Positions 34,801 through 48,353 of a DNA stretch of 64,000 bases are shown piece by piece. The position numbers and the translations under genes were made by a program. The DNA lies in the NCBI RefSeq assembly GCF_019279795.1, contig NC_056750.1, positions 824,429,812 through 824,493,811 on the forward strand, read 5' to 3'. The notes beneath the pieces were generated by a model. That model was not told the origin of the DNA. It saw nothing but the letters and a program-made list of their open reading frames with translations, and searched no databases. Position 1 is the stretch's first letter, and the number at the start of each line of letters is the position of its first letter. The DNA comes from Protopterus annectens (Eukaryota > Chordata > Ceratodontiformes > Protopteridae).

Positions 34801-37800
34801 TTCAATATGTCCAGCAAACACTTCAGCACAAGGCTTGCTTTCATGAAGCTATTACTCAATATTTCATGTAGGACAGATACAGCAAACACTATAGGACAGA
34901 GCCTGATGCCATGAGGCTATTACTCAGTTTTCCATGTAGGCCTGATACAGAAAACACTATAGGACAGGGCTTGACTTCATGAGGCTATTACTCAATATTG
35001 CATGTAGCCCTGATTCAACAAACACTATAGGACACGGCTTGGCTTCATGAGGCTATTACTCAATATTTCATGTAAGACAGATACAGCAAACACTTCAGGG
35101 CAGAACTTGATGTCATGAGGCTATTACTAAATATTCCATGTAGAACAGATACAGCAAACACTACAGGACAGAGCTTGCCTTCATGAGGCTATTACTCAAT
35201 ATCCCATATAGGACAGATACAGCAAACCCTACAGGACAGGGCTTGACATCATGAGGTTATTTCTCAATATCCCATGTAGGACAGAAACAGCAAATATTAT
35301 AGGACAGGGCTCGACTTCATGAGGCTATTACTCTATATTCCATGTAGGCCAGATACAGCAAACACTATAGGGCAGGGCTTGACTTCATGATGTTATTACT
35401 CAAAATTATATGTAGGAAAGATACAGCAAACACCATAGGGCGGGGCTTGACTTCATGAGGCCATTACTCAATATCCCCTGTAGGAAAGATACAACAAACA
35501 CTACAGGACAGGGCTTGACATCATGAGGCTATTACTCAATATTTCATATAGGCCAGATACAGCAAACACTATAGGACAGGGCTTGACTTCATGAGGCTAT
35601 TACTCTAGATTCCATGTAGGCCAGATACAGCAAACACTATAGGACAGGGCTTGACTTCATGAGGCTATTACTCAATATCCCATGTAGAACCGATACAGCA
35701 AACAATAGAAGACAGGGCTTGACTTCATGAGGCTATTACTGAATATTCCATGTAGAACAGATACAGCCATCCCTATTGGACAGGGCCTGACTTCATGAGG
35801 CTATTACTCAATATTCCATGTAGGACAATTATAGCAAACATTAAATGACAGGGCTTGCTTTCGTGAGGCTATTTTTCATTATTCAGTGTAGGACAGATAC
35901 AGCAAATACTAAAGGACAGGGCTTGACTTCATCAGGGTATTATTGAATATTCCATGTAGGACAGATACAGCAAACACTACAGGACAGACATTGGCTTCAT
36001 GAAGCTATTACTCAATATTCCATGTAGGTCAGATACAGCAAACCCCATAGAAAAGGGCTGGACTTCATGAGGCTATTACTCAACAGTCCATGTAGGACAA
36101 ATACAGCAAACACTATAGGGCAGGGCTGACTTCATAAGGCTATTACTCAATATTCCATGAAGGCCCGATGCAGCAAACACTACAGGACAGAGCTTGGCTT
36201 CATGAGGCAATTTCTCAATATTCTATGTAGGACAGATACAGCAAATATTACAGGACAGGGCTTGCCTTCATGAGGCTATTAATCAACATCCCATGTCGGA
36301 CAAATACAGCAAACCCTATATGACAGGGCTTGATGTCATGAGGTTGTTACTCAATATTCCAAATAAGACAGATGCAGACCACACTACAGGACAGAGGTTG
36401 GCTTCTTGAGGCCATTACTCAATATTCCATGTAGGTTAGATACAGCAAACACTACAGGACAGGGCTTGACTTCATGAGGCTATTACTCAATATTGCATGT
36501 AGGCCCGATACAGCAAACACTATAGAACATGGCTTGGCTTCATGAGGCTATTACTCAATATTCCATGTAGGACAGATACAGCAAACACTACAGGACAGGG
36601 CTTGACTTCATGAGGCTATTACTCAATATTGCATGTAGGCCCGATACAGCAAACACTATAGAACATGGCTTGGCTTCATGAGGCTATTACTCAATATTCC
36701 ATGTAGAACAGGTGCAGCAAACACTACAGGACAAAGCTTGCCTTCATGAGGCTATTACTCATCATCCCATATATGACAGATACAGCAAACCCTACAGGAC
36801 TGGGCTTGATTTCATGAGGTTATTTTTCAATATCCCATGTAGGACCAATACAGCAAACACTAGAGGACAGCGCCTGACTTCATGAGGCTATTTCTCCATA
36901 TCCCATGTAGGGCAGATATAGTAAACACTACAGGACAGGTCTTGCTTTCATGAGGCTATTACTCAATATTCCATGTAGGACAAATACTGCAAAAACTACA
37001 GGACACAGCTTGACTTCATGAGGCTATTATTCAATATTCCATATAGGACAGATACAGCAAAATCTATAGGACAGGGCTTAGCTTTATGAGGCTTTTATTC
37101 AATATCCCAATTAGGACAGATACAGAAAACACTGTAAACAGGGCTTGACTTCATAAGGCTATTACTCAATATGTCCATCAAACACTACAGGACAGTGCTT
37201 GCCTTCATGAGACTATTACTCAACTTTTCATGTAGGCCAGATACAGCAAAAACTACAGTACAGGGCTTGACTTCTTAAGGCTGTTACACAATATTCCTTG
37301 TAGGAGAGAAACAGCAAACACTACAGGATAGGGCTTGGCTACATGAGGTTATTACTCAATATCCCATGAAGGACAGATACTGCAAACACTACAGGACAGG
37401 GCTTGAGTTCATGAGGGTAATATTCAATATTCCAAGTAGGACAGATACAGCAAACACTATAGGACAGGGCTTGACTTCATGAGGCTATTACTCAATATTC
37501 CATGTAGGACAGATACAGCAAGCACTATAGGACAGGGCTTGATGTCAGGAGGCCATTACTCAACTTTCCATGTAGGACAGATACAGCAAAAACTACAGTA
37601 CAGGGCTTGACTTCTTAAGGCTGTTACACGATATTCCTTGTAGGAGAGATGCAGCAAACACTACAGGATAGGGCTTGGCTACATAAGGCTATTACTCAAA
37701 ATCCCATGTAGGACATATACAGCAAACACTACAGGGCAGCACTTGACTTCATGAGGCTATTACTCAATATTCCAAGTAGGACAGAAACAGCAAACACTAT

Positions 37801-40800
37801 AGGACAGGGCTGGACTTCATGAGGCTATTACTCAATATCCCATGTAGGCCAGATACAGCAAACCCTACAGGACAGGGCTTGGCTTCATTAGGCTATTAAA
37901 CAATATTCCATGTAGGAGAGCTACAGCAGACACTACAGGACAGGGATTGAAATCATGAGGCTATTAGTCAATATTCCATGTAGAACAGATATATCAAACA
38001 CTTCAGGACAGGGCTTGACTTCATTAGGCTATTACTCAATATTCCTTGTAGGACAGACACAGCAAACACTACAGGATAGGGCTCGACTTCATGAGGCTAT
38101 TACTCGATATTCCATGTACGACAGATACAGCAAAAACTACAGGAGGCAGCTTGACTTCATGAGGCTATTACTCAATATGTCCAGCAAACACTACAGCACA
38201 AGGCTTGCTTTTATGAAGCTATTACTCAATATTCCATATAGGACAGATACAGCAAACACTATAGGACAAGGCCTGACTGTATGAGGCTATTACTCAATAT
38301 TCCATGTAGGACAGATACAGCAAACACTATAGGACATGGCTTGGCTTCATGAGGCAATTACTCAATATGTCAGGTAAGACAGATACAGCAAACACTACAG
38401 GGCAGGGCTTGATGTCATGAGGCTATTACTCAATATTCCATGTAGGCCATATACAGCAAACACTATAGGGCAGGGCTTGACGTCATGAGGCTATTACTCA
38501 ACATTCCATGTAGGAAAGATACAGCAAACACTACAGGACTGGGCTTCACTTCATGAGTCTATTACTTGATATGCCATTTATAACTGATACAGCAAACAAT
38601 ACAAGGCAGGGCTTGGCTTCATAAGGCTATTACTCAATATTCCATGTAGAACAGATACAGCAAAACCTATAGGACAGGGCCTGACTTCATGGGGCTATTA
38701 CTCAATATTCCATGTAGGCCAGATACAGCAAACACAATAAGACGGGGTTTGGCTTCATGAGGCTATTACTCAATATTTCATGTAGGACAATTATAACAAA
38801 CCTTACAGGACAGGGCTTGCCTTCATGATTCTATTTCTCATTATTCAATGTAGGACAGATACAGCAAATACTAAAGGACAGGGCTTGACTTCATCAGGGT
38901 ATTATTGAATATTCCATGTAGGACAGATACTGCAAACACAACAGGACTGGACTTGCCTTCATGAGGCTGTTATTCAATATTACATGTAGGACACATACAG
39001 CAAACACTATAGGACAAGGCCTGACTTCATGAGGCTATTACTCAACATTCCATGTAGGACAGATACAGCAAAACTTACAGGACAGTGCTTGGCTTCATGA
39101 AGCTATTACTCAATATTCCATGTAGGCCTGTTACAGCAAAGACAGGGCTTGGCTTATTGAGGCTATTACTCAACATTCCATGTAGGAAAGATACATCAAA
39201 CACCATAGGATGGGCTTGGCTTCATGAGGGTATTTCTTAATATTCCATGTAGGACAGATAATTCAAACATTACAGGACAGGGCTTGCCTTCATAACGGTA
39301 TTACTCAATATTCCATGTAGTTCAGATACAGCAAGCCCCATAGGACAGGGATGGACTTCAAGAGACTATTACTCGCCAGTCCATGTAGGACAAATACAGC
39401 AAACACTATAGGGCAGGGCTTGGCTTCATGAGGCTATTACTTAATATTCCATGTGGGACAGATACAACAAACACTATAGGACAGTGCTTGGCTTCAAGAG
39501 GCTATTTCTCAATATTCTATGTAGGACTAATACAGCAAATACTACAGGACAGGGCTTGTCTTCATGAGGCTATTAATCAACATCCCATGTCGGACAAATA
39601 CAGCAAGCCCTATAGGACAGGGCTTGACTTCATGAGGTTGTTATTCAATATTCCAAATAGGACAGATACAGACCACAGTACAGGACAGAGGTTGGCTTCT
39701 TGAAGCCATTACTCAATATTCCAAGAAGGTCAGTTACAGCAAACACTACTGGACAGGGCTTGACTTCATGAGGCTACTACTCAATATTGCATGTAGGCCC
39801 AATACAGCAAACAGTATAGGACATGGCTTGGCTTCTTGAGGCTATTACTCAATATTCAATGCAGGACAGATACAGCAAACACTAAGGGAAGGGCTTGATG
39901 TCATGAGGCTATTACTCCATGTTCCATGTAGGACAGATGCAGCAAACACTACAGGACAGGGCTTGCCTTCAAGAGTGTGTTACTCAGTATCCCATATACA
40001 ACAGATACAGCAAACACTACAGGACTGGGCTTAATTTCATGAGGCTATTTTTCAATATCCCATGTAGGACAGATAAAGCAAACACTAGAGGACAGCGCCT
40101 GACTTCATGAGGCTATTTCTCAATATTCCATGTAGGGCAGATATAGCAAACACTACAGGACAGGTCTTGATTTCATGAGGCTGTCACTTCAATATTCCAT
40201 GTAGGACAAATACTGCAAACACTACAGGACACAGCTTGACTTCATTAGGCTATTATTCAATATTCCGTATAGGACAGATACAGCAAAAGCTATAGGACAG
40301 GGCTTAGCTTTATGAGGCTTTTATTCAATATCCCATGTAGGACAGATACAGCAAACACTATTGGACAGGGCTTGACTTCATGAGGCTATTACTCAATATG
40401 TCCAGCAAGCACTACAGGACAGTGCTTGCCTTCATGAGACTATTACTCAATATTCCATGTAGGACAGATACAGCACACACTTCAGACCAGGGATTGGTTT
40501 CATGAAGCTATTACTCAATATTCCATGTAGGTCAGATACAGCAAACAATATAGGACAGGGCTTGGCTTCATGAGGCAATACTCCATGTAGGACAGTTAAA
40601 TGAAACACTATAAGACAGGGCTCTAATTCATGAGGCCATTAACCAATATTCCATGTAAGACAGATACAACAATCACTATAGGACAGGGCCTGACTTTAGG
40701 GCTATTACTTAATATCCCATGTAGGACAGATGCAGCAAACACTACAGGACAGGGCTTGACTTCTGGAGGCTATTACTCAATTTTCTATGTAGGACAGATA

Positions 40801-43800
40801 CAGCAAACACTATAGGACAAGTCTGGACTTTATAAGGATATAACTCAATATTCCATGTAGGATAGACACAGCAAACACTAATGGATAAGGCTTGCCTTCA
40901 TGAGGCTATTACTCAATATTCCATGTAGGACACATACAGCAAACACTACAAGACAGGGCTTGGCTACATGAGGTTATTACTCAATGTCCCATGTAGAACA
41001 GATACCGCACACACTACAGGACAGCGCTTGACTTCATGACACTGTTGCTCAATATTCCATGTAGGTCAGATACAGCAAACACAATAGGACGGGGTTTGGT
41101 TTCATGAGGCTATTACTCAATATTCCATGTAGGACACATACAGCAAACACTATAGGACAAGGCATGGCTTCATGAGGCTATTAGTCAATTGTCCAGGTTG
41201 GACAGATACAGCAGACACTACAGGAGAGGGCATGCCTTCATGAGGCTATTACTCAATATTCCATGTAGGACAGACAAAGCAAACACAATAGGACAAGTCT
41301 TGCCTTCATGAGGCTATTACTCAATATTCCATGTAGGACAGATACAGCAAGCACTACAGGACAGGGCTTGACGTCATGAGGCTATTACTCAATATTCCAT
41401 GTAGGACAGATACAGCAAACAGTGCAGGACAGGGCTTGCTTTCATGAGGCTATTACTAATATCCCATGGCCATGTAGGACATATACAACAAACACTACAG
41501 GGCAGGGCTTGGCTTCATGAGGCTATTACTCAATATCCTTGTAGGACAGATACAGCAGACACTATAGGACACGGCTTAAATTCAGAAGTCTATTACTCAA
41601 TTTTCCATGTAGGACACATACAGCCAACACTACAGGAGAGGGTTTGCTTTCATGAGGCTATTACTTAATATTCCATGTAGGACAGATACAGCAAACACTA
41701 CAGGACAGGGTTGGCTTCCTGAGGCTATTACTCTATATTCCATGTAGGAGAGATACAGCAGCACTATAGGACAGGGCATGCCTTCAAGAGGCTATTACTC
41801 AATATTCCAAGTTGGACAGATACAGCAAACACTACAGGACAGGGCTTGGCTTCATGAGGCTATTACTCAATATCCCATGTAGGACAGATACTGCAAACCC
41901 TACAGGACAGGGCTTGGCTTCATGAGGCTATTAAACAATATTCCATGTAGGAGAGATACAGCAGACACTACAGGACAGGACTTGAAATCATGAGGCCATT
42001 AGTCAATATTCCATGCAGGACAGATATATCAAACACTACAGGACAGGGCTTGACTTCATGAGGATATTACTCAAGATTCCATATAGAACAGACACAGCAA
42101 ACACTACAGGATAGGGCTCGACTTAATGAGGCTATTACTCAATATTCCATATAGGAAAGATACAGCAAACACTAGGACAAGGCCGGACTTCATGAGGCTA
42201 TTACTCAATATTCCATATAGGACAGATACAGCAAACACTACAGGACAAGGCCTGACTGCATGAGGCTATTACTCAATATTCCATGTAGGACAGATACAGC
42301 AAACACTAGGACAGGGCCGGACTTCATGAGGCTATTACTCAATATTCCATATAGGATAGCTACAGCAAACACTATAGGACAGGGCTTGACTTCATGAGGC
42401 TATTACTCAATATTCCATGTAGGACAGATACAGCAAACACTATAGGACAGGGCTTGACTTCATGAGGCTATTACTCAGTATGTCCAGAAAACACCAGAGG
42501 ACAAGGCTTGCTTTCATGAGCCTATTACTCAGTATTCCATGTAGGCCCGATACAGCAAACACTATAGAACAGAACTTGACTTCATGAGGCTATTACTCAA
42601 TATTCCATGTAGGACAGATACAGCAAACACTACAGGACAGGGCTTGCCTTCATGAGGGTATTACTCAATATCCCATGTAGGACGGATACAACTAGCACTA
42701 TAGGACAGCGCTTGACTTCATGACGCTGTTGCTCAATATTCCATGCAGGTCAGATACTGCAAAACTTACAGGACAGGGCTTGGCTTCAGGAGGCTATTTC
42801 TCAATATTCCATGTAGGACACATACAGCAAACACTATAGGACAAGGCCTGACTACATGAGACTATTAGTCAATTGTCCAGGTTGGATCATGAGGCTATTA
42901 CTCAATATTCCATGTAGGACAGACAAAGCAAACACAATAGGACAAGTCTTGCCTTCATGAGGCTATTACTCAATATTCCATGTAGGACGGATACAGCAAA
43001 CAGTATAGGACAGGGCTTGGCTTCATGAGGCTATTACTCAATATCCCATGTAGGACAAATACAGCAAACCCTACAGGACAGGGCTTGGCTTCATGAGGCT
43101 ATTAAACAATATTCCATGTAGGAGAGATACAGCAGACACTACAGGACAGGGCTTGAACTCATGAGGCCATTAGTCAATATTCCATGCAGGACAGATATAT
43201 CAAACACTACAGGACAGGGCTTGACTTCAAGAGGATATTACTCAAGATTTCATATAGAACAGACACAGCAAACACTACAGGATAGGGCTCGACTTAATGA
43301 GGCTATTACTCAATATTCCATATAGGAAAGATACAGCAAACACTAGGACAAGGCCGGACTTCATGAGGCTATTACTCAATATTCCATATAGGACAGATAC
43401 AGCAAACACTACAGGACAAGGCCTGACTGCATGAGGCTATTACTCAATATTCCATGTAGGACAGATACAGCAAACACTATAGGACAGGGCTTGACTTCAT
43501 GAGGCTATTACTCAATATTCCATGTAGGACAGATACAGCAAACACTATAGGACAGGGCTTGACTTCATGAGGCTATTACTCAGTATGTCCAGAAAACACC
43601 AGAGGACAAGGCTTGCTTTCATAAGCCTATTACTCAGTATTCCATGTAGGCCCGATACAGCAAACACTATAGAACAGAGCTTGACATCATGAGGCTATTA
43701 CTCAATATTCCATGTAGGACAGATACAGCAAACACTACAGGACAGGGCTTGCCTTCATGAGGCTATTACTCAATATCCCATGTAGGACGGATACAACTAG

Positions 43801-45204
43801 CACTATAGGACAGCGCTTGACTTCATGATGCTGTTGCTCAATATTCCATGCAGATCAGATACTGCAAAACTTACAGGACAGGGCTTGGCTTCAGGAGGCT
43901 ATTTCTCAATATTCTATGTAGGTCGGATACAGCAAACACAATAGGACAAGTCTTGCCTTCATGAGGCTATTACTCAATATTCCATGTAGGACGGATACAG
44001 CAAACAGTATAGGACAGGGCTTGGCTTCATGAGGTTATTACTCAATATTCCATGTAGGACTGATACAGCAAACACTACAGGACATGGTTTGCCTTCATGA
44101 GACTTTTACTCAGTGTTCCATGTTGGACAGATACAGCAAACAGTATAGGACAGGTCTTGACTTCATGAAGCTATTACTCAATATTCCATGTAGGACAGAT
44201 TCATAAATCACTACAGGACAGGGCTTGACTTCATGAGGCTATTACTCAAAATTTCCAGCAAACACTAAAGCATAGGGCTTGCCTTCATGAGGCTATTCCT
44301 CAATCTTCCATGCAGGACAGATACGGCAAACAAAATAGGACAAGGCCTGACTTCATGAGGCTATTACTCAATATTACATGTTGGCCCGATATAGAAAACA
44401 CTATAGGACAGAACCTGACTTCATGAGGGTATTACTCAATATTACATGTAGGCCCGATATAGAAAACACTATAGGACAGAGCCTGACTACATGAGGCTAT
44501 TACTCAATATTCCATATAGGCCTGATACAGCAAACACTACAGGACAGAAGTTGGCTTCTTGAGGCCATTACTCAATATTCCAAGAAGGACAGATACAGCA
44601 TACCCTATAAGACAGGGATTGCTTTCATGAGGCTATTACTCAATATTCCATGTAGGACAGAAACAGCAAACATTATAGGACAAGGCCTGACTTCATGAGG
44701 CTATTACTCAATATTCCATGTAGGACAGATACAGCAAAACTTACAGGACAGAGCTTGGCTTCATGAGGCTATTACGCAATATTCCATGTAGGCCCGCTAC
44801 AGCAAACACTAAAGGACAGGGCTTGGTTTCTTGAGGCTATTACTCAATATTCCATGTAGGAAAGACATCAAACACCATAGGATGGGCTTGGCTTCATGAG
44901 AGTATTTTTCAATATTCCATGTAGGACAGATACAGCAAACACTAAAGGACAGGGCTTGGTTTCTTGAGGCTATTTCTCAATATTCCATGTAGGAAAGATA
45001 CATCAAACACCATAGGATGGGCTTGGCTTCATGAGAGTATTTCTCAATATTACATGTAGGACAGATATAGCAAATATTACAGGCCCAATACAGCAAACCC
45101 TATAGTACGTGGCTTGGCTTCATGAGGCTATTAATCAATATTCCATGTAGGACAGCTACAGCAAATATTACAGGGCAGGGCTTGACGTCATGAGGCTATT
45201 ACTC

Positions 45205-46031
45205 ATTATACAATGACCCCCCATTAATATTCCAAAACGTGCATGCTGATTGGTCAGCATGCACATTGTAAATCAGAGTTATAGTAATGGAAAAAGGTCT
45301 GGTCGCCCGGACTTTTTCCATCAGTATAACTCTTTTTTTTTTTTTACAGCAATGGAGAATGCAAGATCTCCGTTGCTTTTTCCAACCTGTCTCGCTATGT
45401 TAAATGAATTTAACAAAGCGAGACAGCTTTAAAAAAAAGCAATGGAGCATCTCCATTGCTTTTTTTAAAACTGTCTCGCTATGTTAAAAACATTTAATAT
45501 AGCGAGACACTTTAAAAAGCAACGGAGGTCTTGCTTTCTCCGTTTCTTTTTTCAAAACTGTCTAGCAATGTTAAATGGGTTTAACATAGAGAGACAGCTT
45601 TAAAAAAAGCAACAGAGATTCTCCGTTGCTTTTTTTAAAGCTGTATCACTATGTTAAACTCTTTATCATAGTGAGACAGTTTGTAAAAAGCAATGGAGAT
45701 CTTGCTTTCTCCGTTGCTTTTGCCCACAGCTCTGATGTACTGTGTAAGCATACGCATGCGCAGTACATAAGAATTGCCACAGAATACCAGACAGCTGCGA
45801 AAGGGCAGCAAGGAGGCATTATACAATGCCATTATTTAAGAAAAGTAATTATTTTTTTTCTTAAATTATGTCATTGTGTAATAGCAATAACCCACTTCTG
45901 GGTGTGGGTAATGCTGGATTTACCCATGGCTGTCTTTGTTTGGCCACTCGGGCTTCGTCCTCGTGACCAAACCACACCAACCGTGGGTAAATCCAGCATT
46001 ACCCACACCCAGGCATGGGTTATTGCTATAA
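45205..46031 (+). mobile_element. Multi-hairpin foldback element in Sat3, copy 1
   Basis: About 827 bp, with termini 'ttatacaatgaccc' at the left and the inverse of 'ttatagcaataaccc' at the right. In order it holds a 'catgctgattggtcagcatg' stem; a stem on 'gttatagtaatggaaaaa'; four or five 'gtctcgctatgttaaa' stems alternating with 'gcaacggag' stems; a 'tacgcatgcgcagtac' palindrome; and a long terminal hairpin (about 45886-46028) whose arms read 'gtgggtaatgctggatttac' and its complement around the loop 'cgggcttcgtcctcg'. No open frame of note. Some stems carry mismatches. Confidence 0.88.
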
Positions 46032-47507
46032 TATTCCATGTAGGACAGATGCAGCAAACACTACAGAACAGGGCTTGCTTTCATGAGGCTGTTTTTCAAT
46101 ATCCCATGTAGGACAGATTCAGCAAACACTATAGGACAGCACCTGACTTCATGAGGCTATTTCTCAATATCCCATGTGGGACAGATACAGCAAACACTAC
46201 AGGACAGGGCTTGACGTTATGATGGTATTACTCAAAGATACTGCAAACATTATAGGACAGGGCTTGGCTTCATGATGCTATTACTCAATATTCTATATAG
46301 GACAGTTAAAGGAAACACTATAGGACAGGGCTCTAATTCATGAGGCCATTAACCAATATTCCATGTAGGACAGATACAACAATCGCTATAGGACAAGACT
46401 TGACTTAAGGGCTATTACTTAATATCCCATGTAGGACAGACACAGCAAACACTACAGGCCAGGGCTTGACTTCTGGAGGCTATTACTCAATTTTCCATGT
46501 AGGACAGATGCAGCAAACACTACAGGACAGGGCTTGGCTACATGAGGCTATTACTCAATATCCCATGTAGGGCAGATACTGCAAACACTACAGGACACGG
46601 CTTGAGTTCATGAGGGTAATATTCAATATTCAAAGTAGGACAGATACAGCAACACTACAGGACAGGGCTTGGCTACATGAGGGTATTACTCAATATTCCA
46701 TGTTGGACAGATACAGCAAACACTATAGGACAAGGCTTGATTTCATGAGTCTATTACTGAACATTCCACGTAGGCCCGATACAGCAAACACCATAGGACA
46801 GGGCTTGACTTCATGAGGCTATTACTCAATATTCCATGTTGGACAGATACAGCAAACACTATAGGACAAGGCTTGATTTCATGAGTCTATTACTGAACAT
46901 TCCACGTAGGCCCGATACAGCAAACACCATAGGACAGGGCTTGACTTCATGAGGCTATTACTCAATACTCCATGTAGTATAAATACACCAAATGCTACTG
47001 GACAGGTCTTGATGTCAAGAGGCTATTACTCAATCTTCCATGTAGGACAGATACAGCAAACACTACAGGACAGGGCTTGGCTTCATGAGGCTATTACTCA
47101 ATATCCCATGTAAGACTGATACAGTAAACACTACAGGACAGGGCTTGGCTTCATGAGGCTATTCCTTAATATCCCATGTAGAACAGATACGGCAAACACT
47201 ATAGGACAGGGCTTGAATTATTGAGGCTATTAGTCAATATTCCATGTCGGACAGATCCAGCAAACACTACAGGGTAGGGCTTGACTTCATGAGGCTATTA
47301 CTCAATTTTCCATGTAGGACAGATACAGCAAACCCTATAGGACAGGCCTTGACTTCATGATGCTATTACTCAATATCCCCTGTAGAGCAGATACAGCAAA
47401 CACTACAAGGCAAGGCTTGCCTTCATGAGGCTATTACTCAATATTCCATATAGGACAGATACAGCAAACACTATAGTTCAGGGCTTGCCTTCATGAGGCT
47501 ATTACTC

Positions 47508-48282
47508 ATTATGCAAAGACCCCCACATTAATATTCAAAAACGTGCACGCTGATTGGTCAGCGTGCATGTTGTAAATCCGAGTTATAGTAATGGAAAAAG
47601 GTCCGGTCGCCCAGACTTTTTCCATTACTATAACACACTGTCTCGCTATGTTAAACAAGTTTAACATAGCGAGACAGCTTTAAAAAAAGCAACAGAGATT
47701 CTCCGTTTTTTTTTTTAAAGCTGTCTCGCTATGTTAAACCCATTTAACATAGCGAAACAGTTTGTAAAAAGCAATGGAGACCCTGCTTTCTCCGTTGCTT
47801 TTTTTCAAAACTGTCTCGCTATGTTAAATGGATTTAACATAGCAAGACAGCTTTAAAATAAGCAACGGAGATTTCCGTTGCTTATTTTAAAGCTGTCTCG
47901 CTATGTTAAACCCATTTAACATAGCGAAACAGTTTGAAAAAGCAATGGAGATCTTGCTTTTTCCGTTGCTTTGCCCACAGCTCTGATGTACTGCGTAGGC
48001 GTACGCATGCGCAGTACACCAGAACTGCCGCAGAATACCAGACAGCTGTGGAAGGGCAGCAAGGAGGCATCATACAATGCCATTATTTAAGAAAAGTCAT
48101 TATTTTTTTTCTTAAATAATGTCATTGTATAATAGCAATAACCCACTTCTGGGTGTGGGTAATGCTGGATTTACCCACGGTTGGCTTTGTTTGGCCACTC
48201 TGGCTTCGTCCTCGTGACCAAACCACACCAACCGTGGATAAATCCAGCATTACCCACACCCAGGCGTGGGTTATTGCTATAA
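47508..48282 (+). mobile_element. Multi-hairpin foldback element in Sat3, copy 2
   Basis: About 775 bp, with the same order of stems and the same terminal hairpin (about 48134-48280) as the copy at 45205. Both ends join Sat3 at the same position of the 68-bp unit: left after 'gaggctattactca', right before 'atattccatgtaggacag'. It differs from copy 1 by scattered substitutions and stem-length changes. Confidence 0.88.
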
Positions 48283-48353
48283 TATTCCATGTAGGACAGA
48301 TACAGCAAACACTTCAGGACAGGGCTTGACTTCATGATGCTATTACTTAATAT

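Larger units (their letters stand above)
28847..48353. repeat. Sat3: 68-bp tandem satellite, about 260 copies
   Basis: The unit is recognisable by 'ttcatgaggctattactcaa', 'tattccatgtaggacagata' and 'cagcaaacactacaggacag'. Modal length is 68 bp; a recurrent 54-bp variant lacks the middle ('caatatgtccagcaaacac'). The array is about 19.5 kb including three insertions (31400-31846, 45205-46031, 47508-48282). Units differ at many sites, yet longer blocks are shared (see findings). The scattered open frames are short, change frame at each 68-bp unit and have no support as genes. The array fades out after 'tattccatagcttagtaaac' near 48353. Confidence 0.96.

Noticed and set aside
33006-46816. Open frames with repeated 'NIPCRTDT' and 'GYYSIF' peptides
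   Set aside because: They come from the 68-bp satellite, whose length is not a multiple of three. The frames shift at each unit and are short and inconsistent.
1-48353. The satellites as possible CRISPR arrays
   Set aside because: Units are contiguous, with no unique spacers between conserved repeats and no cas-like genes, and the rest of the window is clearly animal DNA.
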